A stretch of DNA of 64,000 nucleotides, taken from NCBI GenBank assembly GCA_024641555.1, contig JAHECV010000001.1, positions 1-64,000 of the forward strand, given 5' to 3'. Positions 35,686-49,122 of this stretch are shown one piece after another. The notes under the pieces were generated by a model. The model was not told the DNA's origin and made no database searches. It was given only the letters and a program-made list of their open reading frames with translations. The first letter of the stretch is position 1; each line of letters starts with the position of its first letter. This stretch comes from Candidatus Planktophila sp. GTDB taxonomy: Bacteria > Actinomycetota > Actinomycetes > Nanopelagicales > Nanopelagicaceae. Made by a program: the position numbers and the translations under genes.

Positions 35686-37445
35686 ATGGCGCACATTCCA
35701 ACGGCCAACGGCACGTCAATGACAGGAGCTACTTCATTGGTGAAAAGCCTCGAAGCAGCCAATGTAGATGTGATGTTTGGATTGCCAGGCGGTGCGATTC
35801 TTCCTGCTTACGATCCGATCTTTGATTCAACTATTCGCCATATTTTGGTACGCCACGAACAAGGCGCAGGCCACGCCGCTACTGGATATGCGCAAGTCAC
35901 CGGTCGCGCCGGCGTCTGCATCGCAACTTCTGGTCCTGGTGCCACAAACTTGGTTACACCTTTGATGGATGCGGCAATGGATTCGGTTCCACTAGTTGCA
36001 ATCACCGGCCAGGTTCCATCTGCGGCTATCGGCACTGATGCATTTCAAGAAGCCGATATTCGCGGCATCACAATGCCGTTTACTAAGCACAATTATTTAG
36101 TTACCGATCCTGCTGAAATCCCTGGCGTTATCGCCGAAGCTTTCCACATTGCCACAACTGGCCGTCCCGGTCCGGTTCTTGTCGATGTTGCCAAAGATGC
36201 TCTGCAGAAGATGACTACTTTTAATTGGCCAACATCAATCAAACTTGCTGGCTACAACCCAAAGACCACTCCTGATGCACAGGCGATCACAGATGCTGCT
36301 GCGCTTATCGCACAATCTTCAAAGCCGGTCTTCTATGTTGGCGGCGGCGTTATTAAAGCGAATGCTCATAAAGAATTACGACAGCTAGTTGAACAACTTG
36401 GCGCGCCTGTTGTCACAACGCTTATGGCACGAGGTGCCTTCCCAGATTCACATCCATTACATATGGGTATGCCTGGAATGCACGGAACAGTTGCTGCTGT
36501 TACCGCGCTTCAAAAAGCCGATTTACTAATCACTTTAGGTGCTCGATTTGACGATCGCGTTACCGGAAAACTTTCAACTTTTGCGCAGAATGCGAAAGTT
36601 CTTCATGTCGATATTGATCCTGCTGAAATTGGAAAGAACCGACATGCAGATGTCGCGGTGGTTGCCGATGTAAAGCAAGCAATTTCCGCACTCATTCCTG
36701 CGCTAAAGGCAGCTCTTGCCAAGAACCAACCAGATCTTTCAACTTGGCTGCGCCAAATGAATTCACTTAAAGCTACTTATCCATTGGGTTATGACCAGCC
36801 TGAAGATGGTTCGCTTTCACCACAACATGTAATTCAACGAATCGGACAGATCTCAGGAACCGACACCATATTTACCGCTGGCGTTGGGCAACATCAGATG
36901 TGGGCTTCACAATTTATTTCATACGAACATCCACGCACCTGGCTTAACTCAGGTGGTGCCGGCACTATGGGTTACGGCGTACCTGCCGCAATGGGTGCAA
37001 AAGTTGGCGCACCAGATTCAACTGTTTGGGCGATAGATGGCGATGGTTGTTTCCAGATGACCAATCAAGAACTCGTCACATGCGCGCTCAATAATATTCC
37101 AATCAAGGTTGCAATTATTAATAACGAATCTCTCGGCATGGTTCGCCAGTGGCAGACACTTTTCTACGAAGGTCGTTATTCAAATACTAATCTTGAATCA
37201 AAGCGCGTTCCTAACTTTCCGATGCTCGCCGAAAGCATGGGTTGCGTTGGACTTTCTTGTGAACGCCCTGAAGATTTGGATAAGACCATCGAAAAAGCGA
37301 TGTCAATAAATGACCAACCAGTTGTTGTTGATTTCCGCGTTCATCGCGATGCCATGGTTTGGCCGATGGTCGCAGCCGGAACTTCTAATGATGAAATCAT
37401 GATCGCACGCGCTACTGCGCCTGACTGGGATTCACAGGAGCTCTA

Positions 37446-37446
<1 letters not shown>
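35686..37446 (+). CDS. ilvB: Acetolactate synthase, large (catalytic) subunit
   Basis: Thiamine-diphosphate enzyme that condenses two pyruvates, or pyruvate with 2-oxobutanoate, at the entry to valine, leucine and isoleucine synthesis. The 586-residue protein has [13 protein letters not shown] and the catalytic Glu in [14 protein letters not shown]. The central FAD domain follows, and then the ThDP-magnesium motif beginning [12 protein letters not shown] and ending in INN. AAAGGAG lies 6 bases before the ATG at 35686. The gene is controlled by the attenuator upstream. Its stop shares a base with the ilvN start. Confidence 0.97.
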
Positions 37447-40370
<2,924 letters not shown>

Positions 40371-40383
40371 TAGAAAGATTAAA

Positions 40384-41418
40384 ATGAAGAATATAAATCT
40401 TGCCGTTATCGCAGGCGATGGCATAGGGCCAGAAGTTGTTGCCCAGGGCCTCCGCGTTCTCGATAAGGTCGCGGCTAAGTACAACGTAACTTTCACCAAG
40501 ACTGATTATGATCTTGGCGCAGGTTATTGGCATCGCACTGGAGAAGTACTTCCTGACTCAGTTCTTGCTGAAATCGCTAAGGCCGATGTCATCTTGCTTG
40601 GCGCAGTTGGCGACCCAACTGTTCCAAGTGGAGTTCTAGAACGCGGTTTGCTACTAAAACTCCGTTTTGCATTCGATCATTACATCAATTTGCGCCCAGC
40701 AATTTTGCGTGCAGGAGTAACCGGTCCACTTGCCACGAAAGCGCCAATTGATTTCATCGTGGTTCGTGAAGGAACCGAAGGACCATACGTTGGCGCTGGC
40801 GGAGTTCTCGCAGAAGGTACTGATGCCGAAATCGCGACAGAAGAGTCTCTAAATACTCGACGCGGTGCGGAGCGAGTAATTCGTGATGCATTTGCTCGCG
40901 CCCAAAAGCGTGATCGCAAGAAGTTAACTCTGGTTCACAAGAACAACGTTTTAACACGTGCTGGCAGCCTTTGGACGCGTACCTTCAATGAAGTTGCTAA
41001 AGAGTTTCCGGGCGTGACAACTGATTATCTTCACGTTGATGCCGCTTCAATGTTCTTTGTTACAAATCCAGAGCGCTTTGATGTTGTTGTAACCGACAAT
41101 TTATTTGGAGATATCTTGACCGATATTGCTGCAGCTATCTGTGGGGGCATTGGACTCGCCGCTTCTGGAAATATAAATCCAACTGGCGCATTTCCGTCGA
41201 TGTTCGAGCCGGTACACGGTTCAGCACCAGATATAGCTGGCAAAAACTTGGCCGACCCAACTGCAACCGTAATGTCTGTTGCGATGATGATGGATCACTT
41301 GGGATTTGCAGATGCCGCTCGCGAGATCGAATCAGCAGTGAATGCCGATTTACTTGTGCGCGCAGATAAGAAGCGAAGCACTACAGAGATCGGAGATGCG
41401 CTTCTCGCGCAACTTTAA
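40384..41418 (+). CDS. leuB: 3-isopropylmalate dehydrogenase
   Basis: Oxidative decarboxylation of 3-isopropylmalate in leucine synthesis. The same enzyme can act on 3-methylmalate in the citramalate route to isoleucine. The 344-residue protein has the N-terminal [13 protein letters not shown], the loop ending in [17 protein letters not shown] and the metal-binding [12 protein letters not shown]. The [15 protein letters not shown] motif is present. The gene is followed one base after its stop by ilvE. It lies close to cimA, which supports a shared role in isoleucine synthesis. Confidence 0.95.
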   Translation: MKNINLAVIAGDGIGPEVVAQGLRVLDKVAAKYNVTFTKTDYDLGAGYWHRTGEVLPDSVLAEIAKADVILLGAVGDPTVPSGVLERGLLLKLRFAFDHYINLRPAILRAGVTGPLATKAPIDFIVVREGTEGPYVGAGGVLAEGTDAEIATEESLNTRRGAERVIRDAFARAQKRDRKKLTLVHKNNVLTRAGSLWTRTFNEVAKEFPGVTTDYLHVDAASMFFVTNPERFDVVVTDNLFGDILTDIAAAICGGIGLAASGNINPTGAFPSMFEPVHGSAPDIAGKNLADPTATVMSVAMMMDHLGFADAAREIESAVNADLLVRADKKRSTTEIGDALLAQL

Positions 41419-41419
41419 A

Positions 41420-42499
41420 ATGAAGATCACACTAAATCCCAACGCTAAAGATGCCGCGACTCGCGATGCCTTGGTTGCCGAAGGCGGATTTGGTAAGTAC
41501 TACACAGACCACATGGTTATTTGCGAATGGACGCAAGATGGTGGCTGGGCCGAACCAGAGTTAATTCCGTATGGACCAATCTCACTTGATCCAGCAACTG
41601 CCGTATTCCATTACGGGCAAGAGATCTTTGAAGGCATGAAGGCGTATCGCCAACCAGATGGTGGCATCGCACTATTTCGCCCTGAAGCAAATGCCCGTCG
41701 CTTTGCAAAATCCGCGGCACGTTTAGCGCTTCCAGAAATGCCCGAAGCGCTCTTCCTGGAAACTGTTGAAACTCTCGTAAAGCAAGATGCAGGTTGGGTT
41801 CCAAAAAAGGTCGGCGAATCTTTATATATCCGCCCATTTATGATCGCCACCGAAGTTGGTTTAGGTGTTCGCCCATCAAATAAGGCGACATACATTCTTA
41901 TCGCAACACCAGCAGGCGCTTACTTTGATCCTTCAAAGGCAGTATCTGTTTGGATCTCAACCGAATATGTTCGAGCAGCACAAGGCGGAACTGGTGAGGC
42001 AAAGTGCGGCGGCAATTACGCAGCATCGCTTGTTGCACAAAAAGCTGCAGCAAAAGAAGGCTGCGATCAAGTTGTTTGGATAGATGCTAAAGAGCGCAAG
42101 TGGATAGAAGAAATGGGCGGCATGAACCTGTACTTCGTAAAAGGTAAAGGTGCCGCTGCCACAATTATCACGCCAAAACTTACTGGCACTTTATTGCCCG
42201 GCATCACTCGCGATTCGATCTTGACGGCGGCGAAAGATCTTGGTTACAGAACAGATGAAGTAATGCTCTCTATCGACGATTGGCGCGAAGGCGTCGCATC
42301 CGGTGAGATCACCGAAATCTTTGCCTGCGGAACCGCCGCGGTTGTTTCTCCAGTGGGTCAAGCCAAGAGTGCAATGGGTACTTGGGTTACCGGCGATGGA
42401 CAACCTGGTGAAATCACGATGCAGATTCGCAATCACTTACTCGCTATTCAGCACGGCACAACCGCAGATAAACACGGCTGGGTTAAAAGAGTTATCTAA
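41420..42499 (+). CDS. ilvE: Branched-chain amino acid aminotransferase
   Basis: PLP-dependent transaminase for the last step to valine, leucine and isoleucine. Length is 359 residues from ATG 41420. An in-frame start at 41342 would overlap leuB by 77 bases and is unlikely, and the ATG two bases after the leuB stop fits coupled reinitiation. The PLP lysine region is KWIEEMGGMNLYFV, with GQEIFEGMKAYR and the substrate loop GTAAVVSPVG also present. Fold type IV, normal length. The stop shares a base with cimA (TAATG). Confidence 0.94.
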   Translation: MKITLNPNAKDAATRDALVAEGGFGKYYTDHMVICEWTQDGGWAEPELIPYGPISLDPATAVFHYGQEIFEGMKAYRQPDGGIALFRPEANARRFAKSAARLALPEMPEALFLETVETLVKQDAGWVPKKVGESLYIRPFMIATEVGLGVRPSNKATYILIATPAGAYFDPSKAVSVWISTEYVRAAQGGTGEAKCGGNYAASLVAQKAAAKEGCDQVVWIDAKERKWIEEMGGMNLYFVKGKGAAATIITPKLTGTLLPGITRDSILTAAKDLGYRTDEVMLSIDDWREGVASGEITEIFACGTAAVVSPVGQAKSAMGTWVTGDGQPGEITMQIRNHLLAIQHGTTADKHGWVKRVI

Positions 42500-44088
42500 T
42501 GACCATCTCAGATGCTTTCCACATTTATGACACCACTCTGCGCGATGGCGCACAGCAAGAGGGCTTAAATCTTTCAGTTCATGACAAGTTAACTATTGCT
42601 CGTCATCTCGATGATCTCGGTGTTGGATTTATTGAAGGAGGTTGGCCAGGTGCAAACCCAAAGGACACTGAGTTCTTCGCACTTGCCAAGAAAGAGTTAA
42701 AACTTAAGAACGCAACCTTCGTGGCATTCGGTGCTACACGTCGCCCAAATGCAAAAGCTGCCGATGATGTATTACTCGGCGCACTTCGCGATAGCGGCGC
42801 ACCTGCGGTGACTTTGGTGGCAAAGTCATTTGATCGCCACGTTGACCTGGCCCTAAAGACAACGCTCGCAGAAAATCTTGCGATGATCCGGGAATCAGTT
42901 ACCCACCTTCGCGAAGAAGGACAACGAGTATTTCTAGATGCCGAACACTTCTTTGATGGTTACCGCGCTAACCGTGAATACGCACTCGAAGTAATTCGCG
43001 TGGCGATGGAGGCAGGTGCTGATGTAGCTGCGCTCTGCGATACCAATGGCGGAATGTTGCCTGATGAGATTGCTGATGTAGTTCACGACGTTTTGACTGC
43101 AACATCTGCACGTATCGGCATCCATTGCCACAACGACACGGGCTGCGCGGTAGCGAACTCCATGGCCGCAGTTGCCGCAGGTGCAACACATGTACAAGGA
43201 ACGCTAAATGGCTACGGCGAGCGAACCGGCAACGCCGATCTCGTAACGATTATTGCTAACCTCGAGCTTAAGAAGAAGCAGTTAGTCCTGCCAACAAACG
43301 CGCTACGCGAATCTTTCCGAATCTCACATGCAGTTGCAGAAGTAACCAACATTTCACCTTCAGCTCGTCAACCATACGTTGGCGTGTCTGCTTTCGCTCA
43401 CAAGGCCGGCCTACATGCATCTGCAATCAAGGTCGATCCGTTCTTGTATCAACATGAAGATCCAGCATCTGTTGGAAACGATATGCGCATGCTGGTTTCA
43501 GATATGGCCGGTCGCGCTTCAATTGAACTTAAATCTCAAGAACTTGGCGTAGATCTCGGTGGCGATCGTGAGCTAGTTGGTCGCATCGTTGATCGCGTAA
43601 AGGAAATGGAATCTCGCGGCTTCACATTCGAAGCAGCCGATGCTTCATTTGAACTTTTATTGCACGAAGAAATCTCTGGCAAACGCCCATCGTTCTTCAA
43701 AATTGATCACTGGAAAACCACAGTTGAACGTGCAGAAGACCAGAGCATCGTCACAAAAGCTGAAGTAACTGTTATGGCACAAGGCAAAGAAATCTCTTGC
43801 TCTGGTTCAGGAAACGGTCCAGTTAACGCATTCGATAACGCCCTTCGCTCTGGCCTAAAGCAGTTGTATCCCGAACTCGAAGTTCTCGAACTTACAGACT
43901 ACAAAGTTCGCATTCTCGAAGGTCGTTTAGGCACTGGTGCGATCACACGCGTTCTTGTTGAAACGTCAGATGGCAAAGGTGAATGGAACACCGTTGGTGT
44001 TCATGAAAACGTTATTGCGGCATCTGCAATGGCGCTGGAAGATGCAGTCACCTTCGGCTTACTGCGCCAAGGTCGCAAACCCGAGTAA
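42499..44088 (+). CDS. cimA: (R)-citramalate synthase
   Basis: Condenses acetyl-CoA with pyruvate to citramalate, the first step of the threonine-independent route to isoleucine. The 529-residue protein has a TIM-barrel catalytic domain (YDTTLRDGAQQEGLNLS) and metal ligands in HCHNDTG. It also has FAHKAGLHASAI and a C-terminal LeuA-type allosteric domain. It groups by sequence with the CimA/LeuA-like family rather than with 2-isopropylmalate synthase or homocitrate synthase. The reading rests on family pattern (GGWPGANPKD), so 2-isopropylmalate synthase activity is less likely but not excluded. The neighbours leuB and ilvE fit the route. Confidence 0.88.
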   Translation: MTISDAFHIYDTTLRDGAQQEGLNLSVHDKLTIARHLDDLGVGFIEGGWPGANPKDTEFFALAKKELKLKNATFVAFGATRRPNAKAADDVLLGALRDSGAPAVTLVAKSFDRHVDLALKTTLAENLAMIRESVTHLREEGQRVFLDAEHFFDGYRANREYALEVIRVAMEAGADVAALCDTNGGMLPDEIADVVHDVLTATSARIGIHCHNDTGCAVANSMAAVAAGATHVQGTLNGYGERTGNADLVTIIANLELKKKQLVLPTNALRESFRISHAVAEVTNISPSARQPYVGVSAFAHKAGLHASAIKVDPFLYQHEDPASVGNDMRMLVSDMAGRASIELKSQELGVDLGGDRELVGRIVDRVKEMESRGFTFEAADASFELLLHEEISGKRPSFFKIDHWKTTVERAEDQSIVTKAEVTVMAQGKEISCSGSGNGPVNAFDNALRSGLKQLYPELEVLELTDYKVRILEGRLGTGAITRVLVETSDGKGEWNTVGVHENVIAASAMALEDAVTFGLLRQGRKPE

Positions 44089-44098
44089 CCTTTAACGC

Positions 44099-45016
44099 AT
44101 GGGAAGCGTTGCACTGAGCGAAATTCGCGAGGCTTTCCTGAAATACCTCGAATCCGAACGTAATCTTTCTGTCCACACAATCCGGGCATATTTAGGTGAT
44201 CTCGATTCTTTCTTCGACCACTTAGAAAAATTAGAAGTAACGGACTTTTCTAAACTTGAGCTCTCGCATATCCGCTCCTGGCTGGCCAACCAGCAAGTCA
44301 AAGGGGGAGCGCGCACCACACTTTCGCGTCGGGCGGTTTCGATTCGCCTATTTACAAAATGGGCAACCAAGCAGGGCTATCTAGCCAAAGATGTTGGGGC
44401 AACTCTTGCAACTCCCAAGGGTGCGCGAACGCTGCCAGATGTATTAAACGTTGCTGACGCCGGACTTGCTATGGATGCGCTTGCTACCAGGGTGGCCGAA
44501 GAAGATGGACCATTTTCCAAACGCGATTGTGCGATGGTGGAAGTCTTATACGCGAGTGGAGCCCGTGTGTCCGAACTCTGCGGTCTTGATCTAGAAGATA
44601 TTGATTACGAGCGAAACACTATTCGCGTGATTGGTAAAGGAAATAAAGAGCGCACTATTCCGCTCGGAAATCCGGCGATGCGTGCACTCGATGTATGGCT
44701 AAAAGAGGGTCGACCAACTTTGGCTGGAGAAAAATCAGATCGAGCGGTATTTCTTGGAGCGCGCGGAAAACGAATTGATCAACGAACAGTTCGCACGGTT
44801 GTTTATCATGCGTTAGAAGCTTTAGAAGGTGCGGTGAAGTTAGGTCCTCACGCGCTACGACACTCGGCGGCAACTCATCTACTTGAAGGCGGTGCAGACC
44901 TGCGCACGGTTCAAGAAATCTTGGGGCATGCATCCCTTGCTACAACTCAGATCTACACCCACGTCTCAACAGAAAGGCTGCAAAAAGCCTTTAAACAAGC
45001 TCATCCCCGCGCATAG
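44099..45016 (+). CDS. xerC: Tyrosine recombinase XerC
   Basis: Site-specific recombinase that, with XerD, resolves chromosome dimers at dif. The 305-residue protein has an N-terminal SAM-like core-binding domain (about 5-95) and the catalytic domain. All active residues are present: Arg156, Lys180, His251 and Arg254 (HALRH), His277 and Tyr286. Length is normal for XerC. It sits between cimA and rpsB, in the same position as in other actinobacteria, so it is a housekeeping enzyme and not part of a mobile element. No att or dif site was seen. It begins 10 bases after cimA. Confidence 0.92.
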   Translation: MGSVALSEIREAFLKYLESERNLSVHTIRAYLGDLDSFFDHLEKLEVTDFSKLELSHIRSWLANQQVKGGARTTLSRRAVSIRLFTKWATKQGYLAKDVGATLATPKGARTLPDVLNVADAGLAMDALATRVAEEDGPFSKRDCAMVEVLYASGARVSELCGLDLEDIDYERNTIRVIGKGNKERTIPLGNPAMRALDVWLKEGRPTLAGEKSDRAVFLGARGKRIDQRTVRTVVYHALEALEGAVKLGPHALRHSAATHLLEGGADLRTVQEILGHASLATTQIYTHVSTERLQKAFKQAHPRA

Positions 45017-45046
45017 CAGGTGGATTTAGCACCCCTTGGCGACAGG

Positions 45047-45258
45047 TAAGATTTCCCCTGCATCAGAGCGATCTGGTGACATCTCAGCACTTATGTATGA
45101 ACTGACCAATCAGTAATTGAAATGTCAGGGAATACAAGCCACTTCGGTCCATCTTAAGAAATTTATTTCAAAGGTTGGTCGGCGTTGTAGGTGCGACGGG
45201 CCTAACAAATTGTTAAGCCATAAACCGAGCAGGTTTATTGCGCTGTGCGCAAAAACCT
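45047..45258 (+). promoter_or_regulatory. Long leader of rpsB-tsf with two hairpins
   Basis: A possible promoter (TTTAGC 45025, TAAGAT 45047) opens a leader of about 220 bases. It holds GGCCTAACAA-A-TTGTTAAGCC (45199-45219), a near-perfect inverted repeat. It also holds a strong hairpin, AGGTTTATTGCGC-TGT-GCGCAAAAACCT (45231-45258), that ends two bases before the AAAGGAG of rpsB. Feedback by ribosomal protein S2, as seen for other rpsB leaders, is plausible but not shown. The rest of the 260-base gap shows nothing recognisable. Confidence 0.5.
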
Positions 45259-45276
45259 AAAAAGGAGAACGCTGCC

Positions 45277-46056
45277 ATGGCAGTTGTAACAATGCGAGAA
45301 CTCCTCGACAGTGGAGTCCACTTCGGACATCAGACACGTCGCTGGAACCCAAAGATGAAGCGCTTTATTTTCACAGAGCGCAACGGCATCTACATCATCG
45401 ATATCCAGCAATCACTTGCACTTATCGATCAAGCATATGAATTCGTGAAGGAAACCGTCGCAAAGGGCGGACACGTTCTATTCGTTGGAACAAAGAAGCA
45501 AGCACACGAACCGATCATGCAGCAGGCGGCACGCGTTGGAATGCCAACCGTCACCGAGCGCTGGTTAGGTGGAATGCTTACTAACTTCCCAACTGTTTAC
45601 AAGCGTATTCAGCGCCTCAAGGAGCTCGAAGCTCTTGAGAACGCAAATGATCTTTTGCTTACTAAGAAAGAACTTCTAGTTCTTCGTCGTGAGCGCGAAA
45701 AGCTATTTAAGAACCTCGACGGTATCCGTCACATGACCAAGTTGCCTTCAGCAATCTGGGTTGTTGATACCAAGAAAGAGCACCTCGCTGTTCAAGAAGC
45801 GAAGAAGCTAGGTATTCCAGTGATCGCAATTCTCGACACTAACTGTGATCCAGATGAAGTTGATTACAAGATTCCAGGTAACGACGATGCAATCCGTTCT
45901 ATCGGACTACTAACTCGCGTTATCACTGATGCAATTGTTGAGGGCATGAAGGCTCGCACCGCAGCTGCGCCAACACCTGCTGCAGCAGAAGCTGCTGCAA
46001 CAGAAGCGCTTGCAAAAGAAATCCTTGAAGCAGCACCAACAACTCCGGAGGCATAA
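45277..46056 (+). CDS. rpsB: 30S ribosomal protein S2
   Basis: Small-subunit protein that binds S1-linked mRNA and 16S rRNA. Length is 259 residues from ATG 45277. AAAGGAG lies nine bases upstream. An in-frame TTG at 45238 is within the leader hairpin and unlikely. The N terminus [20 protein letters not shown] and the [11 protein letters not shown] motif are diagnostic. It ends with an Ala/Thr/Pro-rich tail. tsf follows after five bases. The order rpsB-tsf-pyrH-frr is near universal. Confidence 0.97.
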   Translation: MAVVTMRELLDSGVHFGHQTRRWNPKMKRFIFTERNGIYIIDIQQSLALIDQAYEFVKETVAKGGHVLFVGTKKQAHEPIMQQAARVGMPTVTERWLGGMLTNFPTVYKRIQRLKELEALENANDLLLTKKELLVLRREREKLFKNLDGIRHMTKLPSAIWVVDTKKEHLAVQEAKKLGIPVIAILDTNCDPDEVDYKIPGNDDAIRSIGLLTRVITDAIVEGMKARTAAAPTPAAAEAAATEALAKEILEAAPTTPEA

Positions 46057-46061
46057 GTAAA

Positions 46062-46889
46062 TTGGCAAACTATTCAGCAGATGATGTAAAACGTCTTCGC
46101 GAAGCAACTGCAGCAGGAATGCTTGATTGCAAGAAGGCACTTGATGAAGCAGATGGCGATTACAACAAAGCCCTCGACATTATTCGAGTAAAGGGTCTTA
46201 AGGGAGTTACCAAGCGCGAAGGTCGCTTGACTTCAAATGGTCTCGTTGTTGCAAAGGTTTCCGGCGATCTCGGCGTAATGCTCGAGCTCAACTGCGAAAC
46301 GGACTTCGTTGCAAAGGGCGAGCGTTTTATCGCACTTGGTGACGAACTAGTTGATCACTTACTCGCTTCAAAGACAGCAACTGTTGAAGCATTTCTTGCT
46401 TCAACAATGTCTAATGGCAAGAGTGTTCAATCAGTTGTCGATGAAGGAAATGCAACTCTTGGCGAGAAGATCGAAGTTCGCAATGTCGCAGTTGTAGAAG
46501 GTCCCGTTGGACTTTATCTACACAAGACTTCACCAGATCTTCCACCACAGGTTGGTGTTCTAGTTTCACTCGCTAAAGAAGCAGCCGAAGTTGGTCGCGA
46601 TATTGCTCAGCACATCGCCGCATTCGCACCTAAGTTCGTTCATCGTGATGAAGTCCCTGCGGACCTAATTGAGAATGAGCGCCGTATCGCTGAAGAAACT
46701 GCGCGTGAAGAAGGCAAGCCAGAAGCCGCACTTTCCAAGATCATCGAAGGTCGCGTAACCGGCTTCGTCAAGGAAGTTTCCTTGATTGAGCAGGCTTTCG
46801 CTAAAGATGCGAAGAAGACCGTAAAGCAGATCCTCGATGAGGCAGGAACCGCCGTCAAGGCATTCCACCGTTTCCGCGTAGGTCAGTAA
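46062..46889 (+). CDS. tsf: Elongation factor Ts
   Basis: Nucleotide exchange factor that recycles EF-Tu. Length is 275 residues. The N-terminal UBA-like domain has VKRLREATAAGMLDCKKALDEA and the core has NCETDFVAKGERF. Length is normal. The start is TTG 46062, a rare start, supported by CCGGAGG ten bases upstream and by the MANYSADDVKRLRE N terminus of relatives. It is in an operon with rpsB. The gap to pyrH is 35 bases. Confidence 0.96.
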   Translation: MANYSADDVKRLREATAAGMLDCKKALDEADGDYNKALDIIRVKGLKGVTKREGRLTSNGLVVAKVSGDLGVMLELNCETDFVAKGERFIALGDELVDHLLASKTATVEAFLASTMSNGKSVQSVVDEGNATLGEKIEVRNVAVVEGPVGLYLHKTSPDLPPQVGVLVSLAKEAAEVGRDIAQHIAAFAPKFVHRDEVPADLIENERRIAEETAREEGKPEAALSKIIEGRVTGFVKEVSLIEQAFAKDAKKTVKQILDEAGTAVKAFHRFRVGQ

Positions 46890-46924
46890 ACTAGCCAGAA
46901 CGACGTTTTAGAAAAGGAGCACCC

Positions 46925-47647
46925 ATGCCCGGTACAAGAGGAACGTATCGGCGGGTGCTCCTTAAACTTTCCGGAGAAGTTTTCGGGGGAGAAAAGGGCA
47001 TCGGTGTAGATATCGATGTCATGCGCGATGTCGCAAAGCAGATTAAAGATGTTGTAAAAACTGGCGTTCAATTGGCAGTAGTTGTCGGTGGCGGTAATTA
47101 CTTCCGCGGCGCCGAACTTCAGCAAGTTGGTATGGATCGTGCCCGCGCGGACTATATGGGAATGCTCGGAACAGTTATGAACTGTCTTGCGCTCCAAGAT
47201 TTTCTGGAGAAAGAAGGCGTTGATACTCGCGTGCAGACTGCGATCACCATGGGCCAAGTTGCAGAGCCTTACATCCCGCGTCGCGCAATCCGCCACCTCG
47301 AAAAAGGTCGCGTAGTCATTTTTGGGGCGGGCGCCGGAATGCCATTTTTTACAACCGACACCGTCGCCGCACAGCGCGCACTGGAAATTGGTTCAGAGGC
47401 GTTGCTACTTGCTAAGAGCGGTGTTGATGGCGTTTACAGTGCAGATCCAAAGAAGGATGCATCTGCTACAAAGTTTGATGACATTTCATATAACGAAGTG
47501 CTTTCTAAATCGCTGGCTGTCGCAGATGCCGCAGCCTTTAGCCTTTGCCGCGAAAACAATTTGCCGATTATCGTCTTCGACTTAATGGCTAGCGGCAATA
47601 TCGCACGCGCGGTACGCGGTGAAAAGATCGGAACATTAGTTTCTTAA
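46925..47647 (+). CDS. pyrH: UMP kinase
   Basis: Phosphorylates UMP to UDP in pyrimidine synthesis. The bacterial enzyme is a hexamer regulated by GTP and UTP. The 240-residue protein has the amino acid kinase fold: [11 protein letters not shown] at the N terminus, [16 protein letters not shown] and [14 protein letters not shown], with [17 protein letters not shown] near residue 165. AAAGGAG precedes the ATG. It follows tsf and precedes frr, as usual. Confidence 0.96.
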   Translation: MPGTRGTYRRVLLKLSGEVFGGEKGIGVDIDVMRDVAKQIKDVVKTGVQLAVVVGGGNYFRGAELQQVGMDRARADYMGMLGTVMNCLALQDFLEKEGVDTRVQTAITMGQVAEPYIPRRAIRHLEKGRVVIFGAGAGMPFFTTDTVAAQRALEIGSEALLLAKSGVDGVYSADPKKDASATKFDDISYNEVLSKSLAVADAAAFSLCRENNLPIIVFDLMASGNIARAVRGEKIGTLVS

Positions 47648-47693
47648 CTTTAAACATTTTTTCCATAGCTTAACCAAATAGAGGAGTAAGAAA

Positions 47694-48257
47694 ATGGCAG
47701 ATGTAGCAAGTGCTCTAGCCGATGCACAGAGCAAGATGGATAAAGCGGTCGAAGTTGCCAAAGATGATTTTGCAACCATTCGTACCGGCCGTGCTCATCC
47801 AGCGCTCTTCAATAAGATTATGGTTGATTATTACGGTACCTACACTCCGCTTTCACAACTTGCTTCGATTCAAGTTCCTGAGGCACGACTGGCGATTGTC
47901 GCGCCATTCGATAAGGGAGCGATGGCCAGTATTGAAAAAGCGATCCGTGAGTCAGATCTAGGTGTAAATCCTGGCAACGATGGCGTCGTAATTCGCGTTG
48001 CCCTACCTCAACTCTCGGAAGAGCGTCGCAAGGATTACATCAAGGTAGCTAAAGGCAAAGCCGAAGATTCAAAAGTTTCAATCCGCAATATCCGCCGTGC
48101 CGCCAAAGAATTGATGGAAAAGCTAGAAAAAGATGGCGATATCGGCAAAGACGACTTAGCGCGTGGCGAAAAAGAACTTGAAAAGGTTACTTCAGATCAC
48201 GTTGCCAAAATCGATGATCTTCTAAAGCATAAGGAGGCTGAACTTCTAGAAGTCTAG
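47694..48257 (+). CDS. frr: Ribosome recycling factor
   Basis: Splits post-termination ribosomes together with EF-G. The 187-residue protein has the family RTGRAHPALFNKI and NPGNDGVVIRVALPQLSEERRKD, and the long three-helix bundle ends at KHKEAELLEV. Length is normal. GAGGAG lies eight bases before ATG 47694. The stop codon lies inside a hairpin, GAACTTCT-8 bases-AGAAGTTC (48240-48263). The next gene cdsA starts 20 bases later. Confidence 0.97.
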   Translation: MADVASALADAQSKMDKAVEVAKDDFATIRTGRAHPALFNKIMVDYYGTYTPLSQLASIQVPEARLAIVAPFDKGAMASIEKAIRESDLGVNPGNDGVVIRVALPQLSEERRKDYIKVAKGKAEDSKVSIRNIRRAAKELMEKLEKDGDIGKDDLARGEKELEKVTSDHVAKIDDLLKHKEAELLEV

Positions 48258-48263
48258 AAGTTC
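48240..48263 (+). repeat. Inverted repeat across the frr stop codon
   Basis: GAACTTCT (48240-48247) and AGAAGTTC (48256-48263) form an eight-base-pair stem with the loop AGAAGTCT, whose sequence repeats the stem. The TAG stop at 48255-48257 is part of it. It could slow ribosome release or modulate cdsA translation, but no U tract follows. Confidence 0.6.
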
Positions 48264-48276
48264 TCGCAACCAACAA

Positions 48277-49122
48277 GTGTCAGATTTACATTCGATCAAC
48301 GAAGCGATCAATAAGCGAGCTGGAAGAAAACTACTTCCATCGATCGCTGTTTCGCTTTCCCTGATAGCACTCGTTTGGTTCGCTCTATCGTACGAACGCG
48401 TAATCTTTGCTGGTCTGGTTTGCATCGCTGTAATTCTGGGAGTACGCGAACTTTGCAAAGCCTTTGGCCATCGCGATATTTACATCTCTTTCCGGGGCTT
48501 AACGCTGGCCACAATTGGGCTTAGTTATGCCACGTGGGTTGGTGCTGTTGCGGGTCTAGCGATTGCAACCGCGATCGCATTTCCAGTTCTACTAATTTCA
48601 TTACTTCGCCGTGGACCCGAGAAGTTCGTCGCCAATGCCACCGCAACAACTATGGCGCTAATCTACTTGCCCTTTATGGCGGGATTCTTAATTTTGCTGG
48701 CTCGCCCGAGCACTGGCTGGCATCGCGTAATGACATTTGTTGTGTTGGTCGGATGCAATGACACTTTTGGCTATTTAGTCGGAGTTTTATTGGGCAAACA
48801 CCCGATGGTTCCTAAAATTAGCCCAAAGAAATCCTGGGAAGGGCTAGCCGGTTCGATAATTTTTACCGCGATCGGTGGAGCGCTTGCCTTCCACTACATC
48901 ATGCATATGCACTGGTGGATCGGAATAATCGCTGGCTTGATGATCGTATTTACAGCGACTTCGGGCGATCTAATCGAGAGCGCCCTTAAGCGCGATCTCT
49001 CACTAAAAGATATGGGCACGTTGCTTCCGGGCCATGGGGGAATGCTCGATCGCCTAGATTCCGTTCTTCTCTCAGCGCCGGCCCTGTGGCTCGCACTTGA
49101 ACTTGTTAAGCGTTATCTATGA
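48277..49122 (+). CDS. cdsA: Phosphatidate cytidylyltransferase
   Basis: Makes CDP-diacylglycerol, the branch point for phospholipids. The 281-residue protein has about eight hydrophobic segments and the C-terminal signature [19 protein letters not shown]...[13 protein letters not shown]. The start is GTG 48277. No good ribosome binding site is visible, so the start is somewhat uncertain, although the reading frame is well supported. The stop overlaps rlmN by four bases. The position after frr is standard. Confidence 0.93.
   Translation: MSDLHSINEAINKRAGRKLLPSIAVSLSLIALVWFALSYERVIFAGLVCIAVILGVRELCKAFGHRDIYISFRGLTLATIGLSYATWVGAVAGLAIATAIAFPVLLISLLRRGPEKFVANATATTMALIYLPFMAGFLILLARPSTGWHRVMTFVVLVGCNDTFGYLVGVLLGKHPMVPKISPKKSWEGLAGSIIFTAIGGALAFHYIMHMHWWIGIIAGLMIVFTATSGDLIESALKRDLSLKDMGTLLPGHGGMLDRLDSVLLSAPALWLALELVKRYL

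Noticed and set aside
41342..41419. Longer N terminus for ilvE.
   Set aside because: It would overlap leuB by 77 bases; the ATG at 41420 fits the family N terminus.
44099..45016. XerC as a phage or integrative-element integrase.
   Set aside because: No att sites, tRNA end or other mobile genes nearby; its position between cimA and rpsB is that of the housekeeping gene.
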